Source: Gynurincola endophyticus
Lineage (GTDB): Bacteria > Bacteroidota > Bacteroidia > Chitinophagales > Chitinophagaceae
DNA length: 64,000 bases
NCBI RefSeq assembly: GCF_003991195.1
Contig: NZ_RCWL01000004.1
Span: 310,001-374,000, forward strand
Direction: 5' to 3'
Shown here: positions 47,193 through 57,016 of the stretch, one piece after another
How positions within the stretch are numbered: the stretch's first letter is position 1
How the letters are laid out: each line of letters starts with the position of its first letter
Program-made: the position numbers and the translations under genes
Notes under the pieces: generated by a model
Seen by the model: only the letters and a program-made list of their open reading frames with translations
The model's database searches: none
Told to the model about the DNA's origin: nothing

Positions 47193-47455
47193 GGAGTTCC
47201 CGTCTTAGCGGCAACTCGTGCAGTACTTATACCCCTGTTTCTATAATCTACTAAACCGCTATCATTTTTACAAGTATTAGCTAAGTCGTTTCTTGAAAAT
47301 ACTCTTTTTAATTCAAGATTACTTTTTCCCGAATTTAAAGTATTCGAAAATATTGTTTCTAAAATTACACCTGCAAAAACAACTACTTTTGCCTCACAAA
47401 TATTTGTTTGAAATATTGTAAGTACAAAAAATAATATTTTTAGAAGTAAATTCAT
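47165..47455 (-). CDS. Small exported protein with a 3' end replaced by cassette boundary sequence
   Basis: 96 codons with a signal peptide (MNLLLKILFFVLTIFQTNICEAK). The last residues, STARVAAKTGTPPLAPDCIR, are not natural. VAAKTGT repeats a segment of the main Rhs linker (EVAAKRGTE) at the DNA level, and PPLAPDCIR is translation of the boundary hairpin. The gene is thus probably a truncated secreted protein joined to a leftover of another Rhs tip. It starts 12 bp after the immunity gene 47467-47751. Confidence 0.45.
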   Translation of the reverse strand: MNLLLKILFFVLTIFQTNICEAKVVVFAGVILETIFSNTLNSGKSNLELKRVFSRNDLANTCKNDSGLVDYRNRGISTARVAAKTGTPPLAPDCIR

Positions 47456-47466
47456 TTTTAAGGTTT

Positions 47467-47751
47467 CTATTCGGGATTTAATGCTTGCAATTTTTGAATG
47501 GCTATTCTTATTTCTTTTTCCAAACGATCATCTCCATAATAACTTGGGTCTTCATTTCTCCAATCCTCGTTCGGTTCATAAAAATCCAAATCGTAGGCAA
47601 GTCCTGATAAGATTTCATTTAGAGTTTCATCTTTAATACTTTCATCTTCCCAAACTTTATTTTGGAAAGATTTGATAAGTTCCATTCTAATAGGCTCTCT
47701 TTCTAAAATAATTTTATGGAGGCTTTCTATTATTTCAATTGTAGATTTCAT
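47467..47751 (-). CDS. Candidate cytoplasmic immunity protein of the main Rhs toxin
   Basis: A 94-residue acidic soluble protein without a signal peptide (SLHKIILEREPIRMELIKSF, later YEPNEDWRNEDPSYYGDD). It starts 5 bp after the stop of the Rhs gene. An acidic cytosolic partner suits a toxin expected to act on RNA or DNA inside the target cell. No family is firmly recognised. Confidence 0.65.
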   Translation of the reverse strand: MKSTIEIIESLHKIILEREPIRMELIKSFQNKVWEDESIKDETLNEILSGLAYDLDFYEPNEDWRNEDPSYYGDDRLEKEIRIAIQKLQALNPE

Positions 47752-47756
47752 AGGAT

Positions 47757-50700
47757 TTATTTTATTGGTATGAACCTTTTATTGATTAAATTTTTGCTAC
47801 TCCTAAGCACCGTTGTTACTTGACCTGTCAAAGGATTTGTTCCAACTAATAAACTTTTTCCACTTGCAAAACCATTAGGCAAAACATAATTTATTGATTT
47901 ATTAAGCGGGTCATAGAATTTCTGTCCCTTACTTATCGCTGTTTCTGCCATTTTTTGAGTAACCCCTCGTTCGGCTAATCTTTGTAAAGAGTGCTTACTC
48001 CATTGAGTTCCTGTAGCAACTAATGCTTCCGTTCCCCTCTTAGCGGCAACTTCAGAAGTTGAAGCTAAGGGTGCTGCGGTTTTTCCTAATCCACCGACTT
48101 TCATCAAATCGACCCCGCTGGTTAGTACTAATCCGGTAGCTACATCCGCAACTGCTCCTACTTTGTCCGCTACGTTTTCACTGACACCTACGGCCTGCAA
48201 CACACTGGAAACACCGGTTTCTACTATTGTCTTCTCCTTACTACCATAAACCATTTCATTAAACCCTACACGCATTTGGTCTACTCCGTAACCAAAACCT
48301 ACAGCTGCTAAAGGCGAAACAGTACCTCCTGAAACATAAGCGCTTCCCAAGGAGAATATCGCTACACTTGCTCCTCCTACCAAACGAACTCCCCCCCATA
48401 CTCTTCCCCAAGGAATAGAGTCTCCTAATGGATCATTGTAAAGAATCGGGTTATTCAGCATGCCACCATACAAGCTGAAGGATTTCTCCGGCTTGGGGTC
48501 TATCTGGTGCCATCTGCCCAATTGAGGGTCATATTTCCTGTGTTCGGTAGTGTACCACTCTAAACCACGAAGTTCCAGAAATTCTTCATTTTCTAATTCT
48601 GAACCTCCATTGTATTTAAACTTATTAACCGGATCGCCGAACTTTAAGGCCTTGCTACTGACGCCCTGCATCACCAATCCAAACGGATAATAATGTGTTT
48701 CTTCTAACAAAGCCCCTCGTTCATGGGTTACCTGCAGGTTGTCAAAATACACCGGTATATTCTCCGATACATTACTCACATATACGTAAATATAACCATT
48801 TTTAGGTACTTCGATATTATTGCGCACATGCGTCGTTAATACACCGCTATTGCCCACCACCACCGCGCCACTGCCTTCCGGTACATACTGCATATGATCA
48901 TTGAACAATATCCAGTTCACATACGCTTTCGGTTTTGCAGGCGTATTGGCATTGCGGCCATTCAGAAAGCTAATAATCGGAGTCGTTAACATCCCTTCCG
49001 TTAAATCACCCACTCCCACCTTGCCACTGCTGCCTCCCGGAATAGCTGCCAGTAATAAATCGAGCAACGGCGTTAAAGGGCTTAAACTATTCACCGGCGT
49101 AGCACTGCTCTGCCACCAGCTCGTGGCCGTTAAATGGATTTTATCGCCCGCCATCACTTTTAATAACTTACCCGGACCGATCACCGCTTCTGCCGTACCG
49201 CCACCCACTTTAGCCACTTTGGTTCCCCCTGTAGAAGGATAACCCGCCGGTTTATCTGCCCGCGTTTCAGGCAGGTTATAATACAATGCTTCTTCCACCA
49301 CAGCCGCCGCCTCTTCCATCGTAGCGGCCACATAGTAATCCGTTTGTTGTGCTTCGGTGATCACCGAACGGATATTCCCTAAATGATCTTTTAAGAAATA
49401 ATCATACGACAGCCGTGCCGAATCACTACCCTTTGCCGCTGTGTAGCGGATTCTGCCTTCTTCAAAAGAGATGAACTGCAATTGCGCTAAATAACCCAGG
49501 CGATCGTTTAAGGTCGCATGGCTATATTGCTTCGACTCATATATCGTACCACTGTTATAGTAAGTCACAGTGGTTATATCGGTCAGTAAACTGTCGATCG
49601 TGGCATTATACTCCACCACCGTTTTGGATAACTTTACGCCCCCGGCATTGTACTGATAAACAATATGACCCTGACCATTTTTCATCACCACCCGCTCAGG
49701 CAGGTTCAGGTAATTGTAAAGAATAGAATCGATGCCTTTGTTCCCATCTTTGATCAGGCTGCCGTTTACATCATAGGCATAATCATCGCCGCTATTTTCA
49801 CCGTCTTTGAAATCACCTAACCGCCCATTGAACGGCGTTGTGGACGCATCCGTTACTTTCAACAGTTTGTTGGAGTGTTCCGCATAAGTATAGCTCAGCT
49901 GATCAATCGGTGTATTTACGTGCAACCCTATTTTGTAACCATACATCGTGCTGCGAAGGATATTACCATTCAGGTCATACGCTTGGTTAGGCGTTGCAGT
50001 GGTACTGCCCCCCATATTGACCGAATAATTCACACTATTGGCATCCCAGGCAATATTGTTATTCGAACTCTGGGCAAATTGCGAACGAAGCAGGCGCCCA
50101 GAGGCATCATAGGTAAAGTCATATCGTCTTCTAAAACCGTCTCCTTTACTCTCCCACGTCATTCCGGCGATGTTACCGTTGTACTGTAACCACTGGTAAT
50201 CACGGTTGGTACTATTGACGGCTTTGTCATAACCCAGGTCAAACGAAAAGAAACTGCCCGTTCCATCGCTGTTAGCACTCAGTTCTGCACGGTTCACCCC
50301 CAGCAACCAACCGCGGATCGTGTAGTCATACACTTGCTGTTCGAGTGCACGGGACGTATTACGCGGATTTTTTCCATAACTTTTTACCCGCAGTTGCCCT
50401 AAAGCATCGTAGCGTAATTCAGTGGTCGTTTTACGAACATCATTGCCCGCTACGGCCACTGCATGCTGTTTGACCTGCTTTTCTGTTTGTACCAATCGCC
50501 CTAACTCGTCATAGGTGTGATAATTCACAGAAACGATTTCATTGGCACTCGTTCCGTCTTTTGCTTTTTTATCCACCACTACCAATACTGCACCCGCCCA
50601 ACTGTATTGAGTGGTGAGCACATCCACCCCGCCCCATTCATTTTTTGTTTTGCTTTGAATCACACGGCCTTTGTCATCATAAAGCAATACACTGGTCATC

Positions 50701-52193
50701 CATTGATTTGTGCCCAGTATTTTGGTTTGTGTCCAGGTGGTTAATCCCTTTACCATGTATACTGCTACCGGCTTTACGGCATAGGGGTACACACTCATAC
50801 TGGCTGGTTGCAGATAGCTGTTCCAGCTACTCTGATAAGTACTATCCATACCTGCTACTACAGGCATACCGGCATAGCCGTCATAACCTGTTTTACTCAG
50901 CGATTCCCACCCACTGCCCGGCGCAACCGCAAAAGGATAAGCACCGGTGGTGGCTCTTGCATTGATCTGGTGTTGTTCAAAACTAATGGATGATCCACTG
51001 GTATAGATACCCGTTTCTACCGGACGGTTGATCGCATCATAGAGCGTCACCAGCCAGCGGTTCGCATTCTCCTCACGCATCTTAGCGTCCTGCGTCATTA
51101 CTACCCGGTCGCGGTTGTCATACACCAGATACTCCTCACCTTTACCCGGCACTTTTTTACGGATCAGCTGACCACGACCGTCATACTCATAGCGGAAACA
51201 TTGTTCATTTAAAAGCACACTATTGGTCAAAATAAAATTAGAGCGAATCTGATTCACCCCTACCGGTTGTACCACACAACGCAGCCGGTTTAAATCATCA
51301 TAGATATAGTAGGTATTTGCCCAGCCGGTATGTCCATTTCCCATTCCTGTATCAGCAACGGCCAGAATTTGTACTTTTTTTAGAATTAATAAACCCTGCT
51401 TGTCTTTAAATTCAATCACCTGATGGCCATTTTCATTGGTGGTAATCGTTTTGTATAATTGTCCCGGTTGATAAACGCCCGGTGATTGATAGGTGCCCCA
51501 GTTATTGGCCACATCCGTTACCCGCCAGATGCGTACACTATCAATAGCTGTATTAAACCACTGATCAGCTTTTACAGAACGGCGGCTGTTTTTCTCCGTC
51601 AGGTGGCTCGTGCCTACCCAGTTATTACCCGGCGCAAAACTTTCCAGCACACGATTCAACGGAGAGGCTTCATATTTTGTATGGTTATAATAATAAGTTT
51701 CTCCCTGGCCCGCAATCGGGTTCTGGTGAGGATCACTGTTCGAATAAAAGTTGTGTTGTTGTACAAAAGGGTCTCTTTTGAAAAAACCGTTGTTCACATG
51801 CGCATTGTTAGCCGTAGCCATTGCAGGCGTCGGCAAGTACTGATACGACTCACGGCCATATGCATCATACACTTGCATACTGATCAGGTCTACCGCTCCG
51901 GCAGCACTGGTCGGGTTCAGCGAGTCGGTGATCAGTGAACCTTGTTTGAGCACCGTTTGAATCGGGCGGCCCAGGCCGTCATAATACACCGTTTGCATCT
52001 GAGCGGTAGTCACAGGAGTGGTGACTGTAAACTGGCCCGCATCCGTTGTGGGTTTTACGGCCGTCCAGCTGCGCACATAGTTCTTTGCACTATCTGTATA
52101 CACGGCAGGTTGCGGGCGTGGTGCCTGTGACCATAACGGTGAACTGAACATGAATAGGAATAAAGAAGATAATAAACTTTTCTTCAATAACAT
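47757..52193 (-). CDS. Full-length RHS-repeat protein with DUF4258-like C-terminal toxin
   Basis: A 1478-residue exported polymorphic toxin. A signal peptide (SSLFLFMFSSPLWSQ) is followed by a DUF6443-like N-terminal domain (VYYDGLGRPIQTVLKQGS) and many YD repeats (YDxxGRL, YDxxNRL). The RHS core begins HYYPFGLVMQGVSSKALKF near residue 1167 and ends NNPILYNDPLGDS near 1258. After a glycine-rich, partly hydrophobic linker, the tip from about 1395 reads KHSLQRLAERGVTQKMAETA and INYVLPNG, like DUF4258. Its core differs from the orphan cassettes after YNG. The immunity gene follows 5 bp away. Confidence 0.88.
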   Translation of the reverse strand: MLLKKSLLSSLFLFMFSSPLWSQAPRPQPAVYTDSAKNYVRSWTAVKPTTDAGQFTVTTPVTTAQMQTVYYDGLGRPIQTVLKQGSLITDSLNPTSAAGAVDLISMQVYDAYGRESYQYLPTPAMATANNAHVNNGFFKRDPFVQQHNFYSNSDPHQNPIAGQGETYYYNHTKYEASPLNRVLESFAPGNNWVGTSHLTEKNSRRSVKADQWFNTAIDSVRIWRVTDVANNWGTYQSPGVYQPGQLYKTITTNENGHQVIEFKDKQGLLILKKVQILAVADTGMGNGHTGWANTYYIYDDLNRLRCVVQPVGVNQIRSNFILTNSVLLNEQCFRYEYDGRGQLIRKKVPGKGEEYLVYDNRDRVVMTQDAKMREENANRWLVTLYDAINRPVETGIYTSGSSISFEQHQINARATTGAYPFAVAPGSGWESLSKTGYDGYAGMPVVAGMDSTYQSSWNSYLQPASMSVYPYAVKPVAVYMVKGLTTWTQTKILGTNQWMTSVLLYDDKGRVIQSKTKNEWGGVDVLTTQYSWAGAVLVVVDKKAKDGTSANEIVSVNYHTYDELGRLVQTEKQVKQHAVAVAGNDVRKTTTELRYDALGQLRVKSYGKNPRNTSRALEQQVYDYTIRGWLLGVNRAELSANSDGTGSFFSFDLGYDKAVNSTNRDYQWLQYNGNIAGMTWESKGDGFRRRYDFTYDASGRLLRSQFAQSSNNNIAWDANSVNYSVNMGGSTTATPNQAYDLNGNILRSTMYGYKIGLHVNTPIDQLSYTYAEHSNKLLKVTDASTTPFNGRLGDFKDGENSGDDYAYDVNGSLIKDGNKGIDSILYNYLNLPERVVMKNGQGHIVYQYNAGGVKLSKTVVEYNATIDSLLTDITTVTYYNSGTIYESKQYSHATLNDRLGYLAQLQFISFEEGRIRYTAAKGSDSARLSYDYFLKDHLGNIRSVITEAQQTDYYVAATMEEAAAVVEEALYYNLPETRADKPAGYPSTGGTKVAKVGGGTAEAVIGPGKLLKVMAGDKIHLTATSWWQSSATPVNSLSPLTPLLDLLLAAIPGGSSGKVGVGDLTEGMLTTPIISFLNGRNANTPAKPKAYVNWILFNDHMQYVPEGSGAVVVGNSGVLTTHVRNNIEVPKNGYIYVYVSNVSENIPVYFDNLQVTHERGALLEETHYYPFGLVMQGVSSKALKFGDPVNKFKYNGGSELENEEFLELRGLEWYTTEHRKYDPQLGRWHQIDPKPEKSFSLYGGMLNNPILYNDPLGDSIPWGRVWGGVRLVGGASVAIFSLGSAYVSGGTVSPLAAVGFGYGVDQMRVGFNEMVYGSKEKTIVETGVSSVLQAVGVSENVADKVGAVADVATGLVLTSGVDLMKVGGLGKTAAPLASTSEVAAKRGTEALVATGTQWSKHSLQRLAERGVTQKMAETAISKGQKFYDPLNKSINYVLPNGFASGKSLLVGTNPLTGQVTTVLRSSKNLINKRFIPIK

Positions 52194-52246
52194 TATAATA
52201 AGGTTGTAAGAGTTTAGGATAAAACGTAGTCAGTTTACAAAAAGAA

Positions 52247-55200
52247 TTACCAATCACAAGGTTCATCAGAGTACTCAAACCAAGCTCGGGAAGGATGCAA
52301 ATCGCTAAACATGTACACATACCAAACAACATATCTCCCCATCATAAAATCATACTCACAATTAATCATTGTTTGAATACCTGTTTCACAACTGCCATTT
52401 ACACATCGCTTCATCAAGCCCTCATCACAACTATTTACAGAACAATTATAAATACAAATACCATTAGCATTTGCGTAAGCCTGCCCATTGGCATTTATTT
52501 CAGCAATTGCCAGATTTCTTGCAGCAGTATAGCTTACCCTTGAACTGTATTTATTAGCTGGTACAGTATAAATAACAGCACTTCCGGAATCCGAGTTCAG
52601 GCCACATTGCTTGTAGTAAGTTCTAACCTCCTCAATATTATACCATGTACATCCACCTACAGTATTGATATCATTTTGCCCGTTCATATCAGTAAGGTAT
52701 TTCATTGCCAGAGAGTCTGCCTGGTGCTGGCTCACAAGAGACGAAAACATACCATAAGGTACTTTATACACTTTATCATCACCAATACCGCCTGAAGTAC
52801 AATTGTTTTTCCTGAAAGACTGTTCCTGATAGGCATTATAAAAAACAATACTATTGGCTAAATTCTCATCCGGTTGACTAGCCAAATTATAATAATACTT
52901 TTTAATAATATTTCCATCATTATCTTTAATACGGGCTAATCTATGCAAATCATCATATTCATAAAAAGTATTCAATCCCCGGCTATCAGTAGATTTAATC
53001 ATACCGACCAAAGGTTTGAAATCGAAAGTAGTTGCATTCACTAAAAGATTTGACTGAAAAGCAGCTCTTAAATTACTTATCTGATGATTAATCTGATGCC
53101 TGCTCATTTTATAAAATGAAGAAGTATCAATATGATTTTTTGTAACTTCCCAACTAGCACCCATTATATTAGCTATTGGATATTCTCCCTGATATCCCCA
53201 CAAAAAAGTATTCGGAACGCTGCTTCTATCTGTTTGTTGCAGAATATTTCCCATGTAATCGTAAGCATCTATAGTTAATTCTACTGAAAGCGTATCTCCT
53301 CCATTAGATTTACTAAAAATCTTAGGAGCAACAAAAGCATCATTGAAAAAAGAATAGTATTCGACTTTTGCACGGCTAATTTCCTTCCGTCCGGTTATGT
53401 TTGAGTCAATGCTCCGGATAACAGGAGAAACAATATTTCTTGAAACCATTAGAGAGTAGGGAAATGTGGTTTCCAGGTGATAGGGGTACTCCACGGTGGT
53501 TTTAATCGTATCCCCTACAGCGTTCATGCTAAGTACTTCAACTGGTTTATAATTGTCTAACAGGTAGTTCATCGAAGGATATTTCTGCAACAGATAAATA
53601 TTTTCAACTTTAGATTCTAACTGAACACCCGACACAGGTATATATTCCTTTTCTGTAGTTTTCTTCAATAAAGCTGGTTTAGTAAAAAAAGCCAGAGAAG
53701 AGATCCTCGACAAGATAACCAGCGATCCGACAGAAATATAATTTTTATGAAGGTAAGGAACTTTATATATAGAACTGGTATCTATAAAATAATCATACTC
53801 AGTAGATCTTAACAATTGCTTACCTGAATTAAAATACTCTGTTTTAAGGTTGAGGCCCCGAAAGAGTTCAAGGCTAACAAATCCCTGGTCATAATAAGGC
53901 GCATCATAATTACCATAAACCATATAAGGTTCTTTATCCATATAACCATTATCCAGATTCGAGTATATGTATTTTATATAGCTACTATCACCAACTTTTT
54001 CAACCACTTCGCTATAAGTAACATTTGAACCATTCGTAGAAAATAAAGGATACAGGTTATTATCGAACCCTTTCATAAAATAATACTCAACAGTAAAATA
54101 AATGTCTAACCAGGAACGGTCAAAACTAAAAACACTTCTACCTTTACCAGACTTTGTATAACTGGGAACTCCTGATAATACACCAGAAGAAGCCAGACCT
54201 CCATTTAAATAATTAGTAGTATAAAAGTATTCCTTCACAACAGGAGTACTTTGTATATCTGCCAGTGCGGTCATTTTTTTAATCCTAAGGCCACCTGCCA
54301 TCTGATTATCTGCTGTATCCCTAACCACAAAAGGATATTGTTGGGCTACTTTTTTATACTGATGAGGTTCATATTCCAGTTTTAAAAAACCACCGGTCGG
54401 GTAAATAACCTCTTCCAAAACTTCAGCTTTCATTTTTTCAGCGTCCGGTGAACGCATCGAAAAGTAATTGGCATCATAGATATACTCTACATCATTATAA
54501 TACCCCCAGTGATCCTTCTTTCTGGAAGCATAAGGAGGGAGTTGCGTATTATTATATTTAAACTTATAAACTTCACCAACAGTAGAGGCTTTTTCACCTT
54601 TAAACGAAACGCTATCCAGTCTCAACCTGGCATTGCTGGTATCTCTGTAATAAAAATTAAAAATTTTAAAGCTGTCATTAACAACAATGCTATTTAACTT
54701 TTGCCAATAAGACTGACTTGCTGATTCTATTAAATTATTAATAATATTAAATGATTTAGAAAAAGAGTTATCTCCATATCCTAAATCATATAACAAATCA
54801 TTGGTTCTTGAAAAATTAAAATCCACCGTCTGATTAGGAGCAATTATCCTTTTAATGTGTGAAGGAAAATTTAGAATATACGTATCCGAAGTAACCACCA
54901 TTTCATTATACGTATTTATGTTAAATTCGTTGTACTTGAAAAAGTGATTATTAAAATAGACTCCTGTAAGATCATGCACCGTATGATAGGCATCACCTAT
55001 TCGTTGCCTTTTGTGCGTAATTGTTCTTCCTTTCTTTTCATATTCTAATTGAATTTTGTACCCATAGGGCGATATCATTTCTGTAAGATGCCACGTTGTT
55101 GGTATATTATAATAATCATCATTTATACCGGATGATGAGTTACTGAAATCAATAGAACTGGAATCCCCTCCAAATAAATATTGAACGCCTTTATCATCAG

Positions 55201-55945
55201 TTAATTTTATCTGACGTATGGCTTTTTCGCTTTGCCTAAAATACGCTACATTGTTATTAATATTTCTATAATCATAAAATGTTATGTTATTCTCTATAGC
55301 AACAATTTCAGCCTTGAAAGTATAATCTCCATTAGTTCTTATTTTTATACTGACCGGAGCCGATGCATTTTCCTGATAAAAAAAGAAGACTCCCGACATT
55401 CCATTTACATTAAATATAAACTCATCAGGAGAAGATTCTTTAAGCTGATAAGGTGTTGTAACCTGATTTGTCAAATCAGCTACATATTTTTTTACTTCTG
55501 AAGTATCTTTCAAATCAGTAGTAAACGCTCCGGCATTATAGTAATAGCCAAGATTAAAAGCATGCCCCCCTGCAGGATTGTTATTACCATGTTCATCATA
55601 AAGACCGTTTACTTTTCTATAAATCGATCCGCCGGTCATAATTGACCAACCAAGGCCTACAACGCCTGATCTTTCTTCTACCTGATTTCCACCGGTAGAA
55701 TAATTAATGCTGATCGGAATGACCAGTTCTTTATAAGAAACAGTATGCAAAGGAATACCTATTTGTACAGTTCCGTTAAAAGGACTCGCCGGATACAGGC
55801 CATGTTCAGAAATTTTTGCAACATCCGGAGTTGGGAAAGATTTGGCACCACTCATACCAGCAGAAAGAGAAGACTGGGAAAAACTTTGCTGAAACAAAAC
55901 TACAGTAAACAACAAAAATATTAACGAATACAAAAAACACTTCAT
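52247..55945 (-). CDS. Exported YD/RHS-repeat protein with C-terminal DUF5977 repeats
   Basis: About 1232 residues if started at the ATG at 55945, which gives a proper signal peptide (MKCFLYSLIFLLFTVVLFQQ, then SFSQ). An earlier in-frame ATG at 55981 would put 12 extra residues before it. The N-terminus has the SpvB/RHS-like segment FNGTVQIGIPLHTVSYKELV, then IPISINYSTGG, and RHS-like repeats continue through the middle. The end has two DUF5977-type units (YNAYQEQSFRKNNCTSGGIG and VIYTVPANKYSSRVSYTAAR). No toxin tip is present. It precedes the main Rhs gene by 53 bp on the same strand, and this pairing recurs in Bacteroidota. It is perhaps a secretion or surface partner. Confidence 0.82.
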   Translation of the reverse strand: MKCFLYSLIFLLFTVVLFQQSFSQSSLSAGMSGAKSFPTPDVAKISEHGLYPASPFNGTVQIGIPLHTVSYKELVIPISINYSTGGNQVEERSGVVGLGWSIMTGGSIYRKVNGLYDEHGNNNPAGGHAFNLGYYYNAGAFTTDLKDTSEVKKYVADLTNQVTTPYQLKESSPDEFIFNVNGMSGVFFFYQENASAPVSIKIRTNGDYTFKAEIVAIENNITFYDYRNINNNVAYFRQSEKAIRQIKLTDDKGVQYLFGGDSSSIDFSNSSSGINDDYYNIPTTWHLTEMISPYGYKIQLEYEKKGRTITHKRQRIGDAYHTVHDLTGVYFNNHFFKYNEFNINTYNEMVVTSDTYILNFPSHIKRIIAPNQTVDFNFSRTNDLLYDLGYGDNSFSKSFNIINNLIESASQSYWQKLNSIVVNDSFKIFNFYYRDTSNARLRLDSVSFKGEKASTVGEVYKFKYNNTQLPPYASRKKDHWGYYNDVEYIYDANYFSMRSPDAEKMKAEVLEEVIYPTGGFLKLEYEPHQYKKVAQQYPFVVRDTADNQMAGGLRIKKMTALADIQSTPVVKEYFYTTNYLNGGLASSGVLSGVPSYTKSGKGRSVFSFDRSWLDIYFTVEYYFMKGFDNNLYPLFSTNGSNVTYSEVVEKVGDSSYIKYIYSNLDNGYMDKEPYMVYGNYDAPYYDQGFVSLELFRGLNLKTEYFNSGKQLLRSTEYDYFIDTSSIYKVPYLHKNYISVGSLVILSRISSLAFFTKPALLKKTTEKEYIPVSGVQLESKVENIYLLQKYPSMNYLLDNYKPVEVLSMNAVGDTIKTTVEYPYHLETTFPYSLMVSRNIVSPVIRSIDSNITGRKEISRAKVEYYSFFNDAFVAPKIFSKSNGGDTLSVELTIDAYDYMGNILQQTDRSSVPNTFLWGYQGEYPIANIMGASWEVTKNHIDTSSFYKMSRHQINHQISNLRAAFQSNLLVNATTFDFKPLVGMIKSTDSRGLNTFYEYDDLHRLARIKDNDGNIIKKYYYNLASQPDENLANSIVFYNAYQEQSFRKNNCTSGGIGDDKVYKVPYGMFSSLVSQHQADSLAMKYLTDMNGQNDINTVGGCTWYNIEEVRTYYKQCGLNSDSGSAVIYTVPANKYSSRVSYTAARNLAIAEINANGQAYANANGICIYNCSVNSCDEGLMKRCVNGSCETGIQTMINCEYDFMMGRYVVWYVYMFSDLHPSRAWFEYSDEPCDW

Positions 55946-56166
55946 AATACACTTTGGAAAATAGATAGAAAAATTTGTCACATATGAAATAAATCATATA
56001 AATACATTATTCATCGCAAATATATACAAAACACTTTCTTTACAGGTAAGATTTAAAAAAGATAATTACATACTTGACAAATGATAACAAATACTTTATC
56101 TACCCATATCTTATTAACAGCAGGAAAGATCACGAAAAGGTAAAATCTATACTATATAAAAGTAAC

Positions 56167-56188
56167 AAAAGCCGGAAAACCGGCTTTT
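56167..56188 (-). terminator. Terminator after the small Spy-like gene
   Basis: Stem AAAAGCCGG/CCGGCTTTT with a 4-base loop, 22 bp downstream of the stop at 56210. Confidence 0.75.
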
Positions 56189-56209
56189 TGCTATAAAAAA
56201 TTATACTAA

Positions 56210-56557
56210 CTATTGATTATCGCCATACACGATATTTACTTTGTGTTTTTTATACTTTAAAAACTGCTCATCAGTTAATACAGTCTTATATAAACCATCC
56301 CGTTTATTTTCAACTAACTGAATGGACTTCTTCAGAGAATCGCTGTTCATCTGTTGACTGAAAAGCAATTCAGTCTCTCTTAATAATCTGGCAGTCATAC
56401 TCCAAATACTATCTTTTTGAGACGGACTTAAAAACAGGCTATCATTCATTCTATCTGTTACCAGATTTGATCTATATATTACAGCAGGATTATCTGACTG
56501 TGAATATCCAATAAACGAAACAATCAATAAAAAAAAGGTTAAAAACATTTTACTCAT
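56210..56557 (-). CDS. Small secreted protein, Spy/CpxP-like
   Basis: About 115 residues from the ATG at 56557. The longer frame from 56596 adds a second hydrophobic stretch before the true signal peptide (MSKMFLTFFLLIVSFIGYSQ). The mature part has two LSPSQKDSIWSM / LTDEQFLKYKKHK segments like the LTxxQ repeats of periplasmic Spy/CpxP chaperones, separated by a helix. Chaperone function is inferred only from this pattern. It is monocistronic, upstream of the RHS operon and with its own terminator. Confidence 0.6.
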   Translation of the reverse strand: MSKMFLTFFLLIVSFIGYSQSDNPAVIYRSNLVTDRMNDSLFLSPSQKDSIWSMTARLLRETELLFSQQMNSDSLKKSIQLVENKRDGLYKTVLTDEQFLKYKKHKVNIVYGDNQ

Positions 56558-56596
56558 AACAAATCCATTTAACACAAATATAAAAGTAATAAACAT

Positions 56597-57016
56597 AAAA
56601 AAACAACATTCATATCAATACAATATCTAATACGAAAACATAATAGATCATTTTTAAAATCTCATTCATTCTTCAAATAATAAAGATTATAATAAATTAC
56701 TTCTTACACAAAGAAAAATTTAAAATACCTTATATAACAGAAACTTTCAGAGATCATCAACACCATTTTAAACATTACCGGAGTATTCAGTTTCTGTTAT
56801 ATTGCCAATGCAACACAACGCAACAAAAGATACTATTTCTGTAACTATCACATGCAACAAAAAGTAATTATTATTCAATCAGTAATTTCTCTCTTTATAT
56901 CGGTTGCCCTTCAAAATAAATACGTAATTTGTTTGACTCTTACAGAGATGATTCTTCCTGTATTTCACTAATACATCTTTGTTATTTTTAACGCTGCTAT
57001 AGAAATTTATTTTACA
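56597..57016. other. Divergent intergenic region with a long inverted repeat
   Basis: It contains a perfect 14-bp inverted repeat (see 56732-56802). The rest is AT-rich, with no coding signal or exact TAnnTTTG box. Confidence 0.5.
56732..56802. promoter_or_regulatory. Inverted repeat upstream of the GH3 gene
   Basis: ATATAACAGAAACT at 56732-56745 is repeated as its reverse complement at 56789-56802, with 43 bp between. It lies about 215 bp before the beta-glucosidase ATG. It could be a regulator site pair or a remnant end of a small element. Confidence 0.4.

Noticed and set aside
48901-52130. Plus-strand frames opposite the main Rhs gene
   Set aside because: They are antisense shadows of the repeat codons, and none has a family match or start signal.
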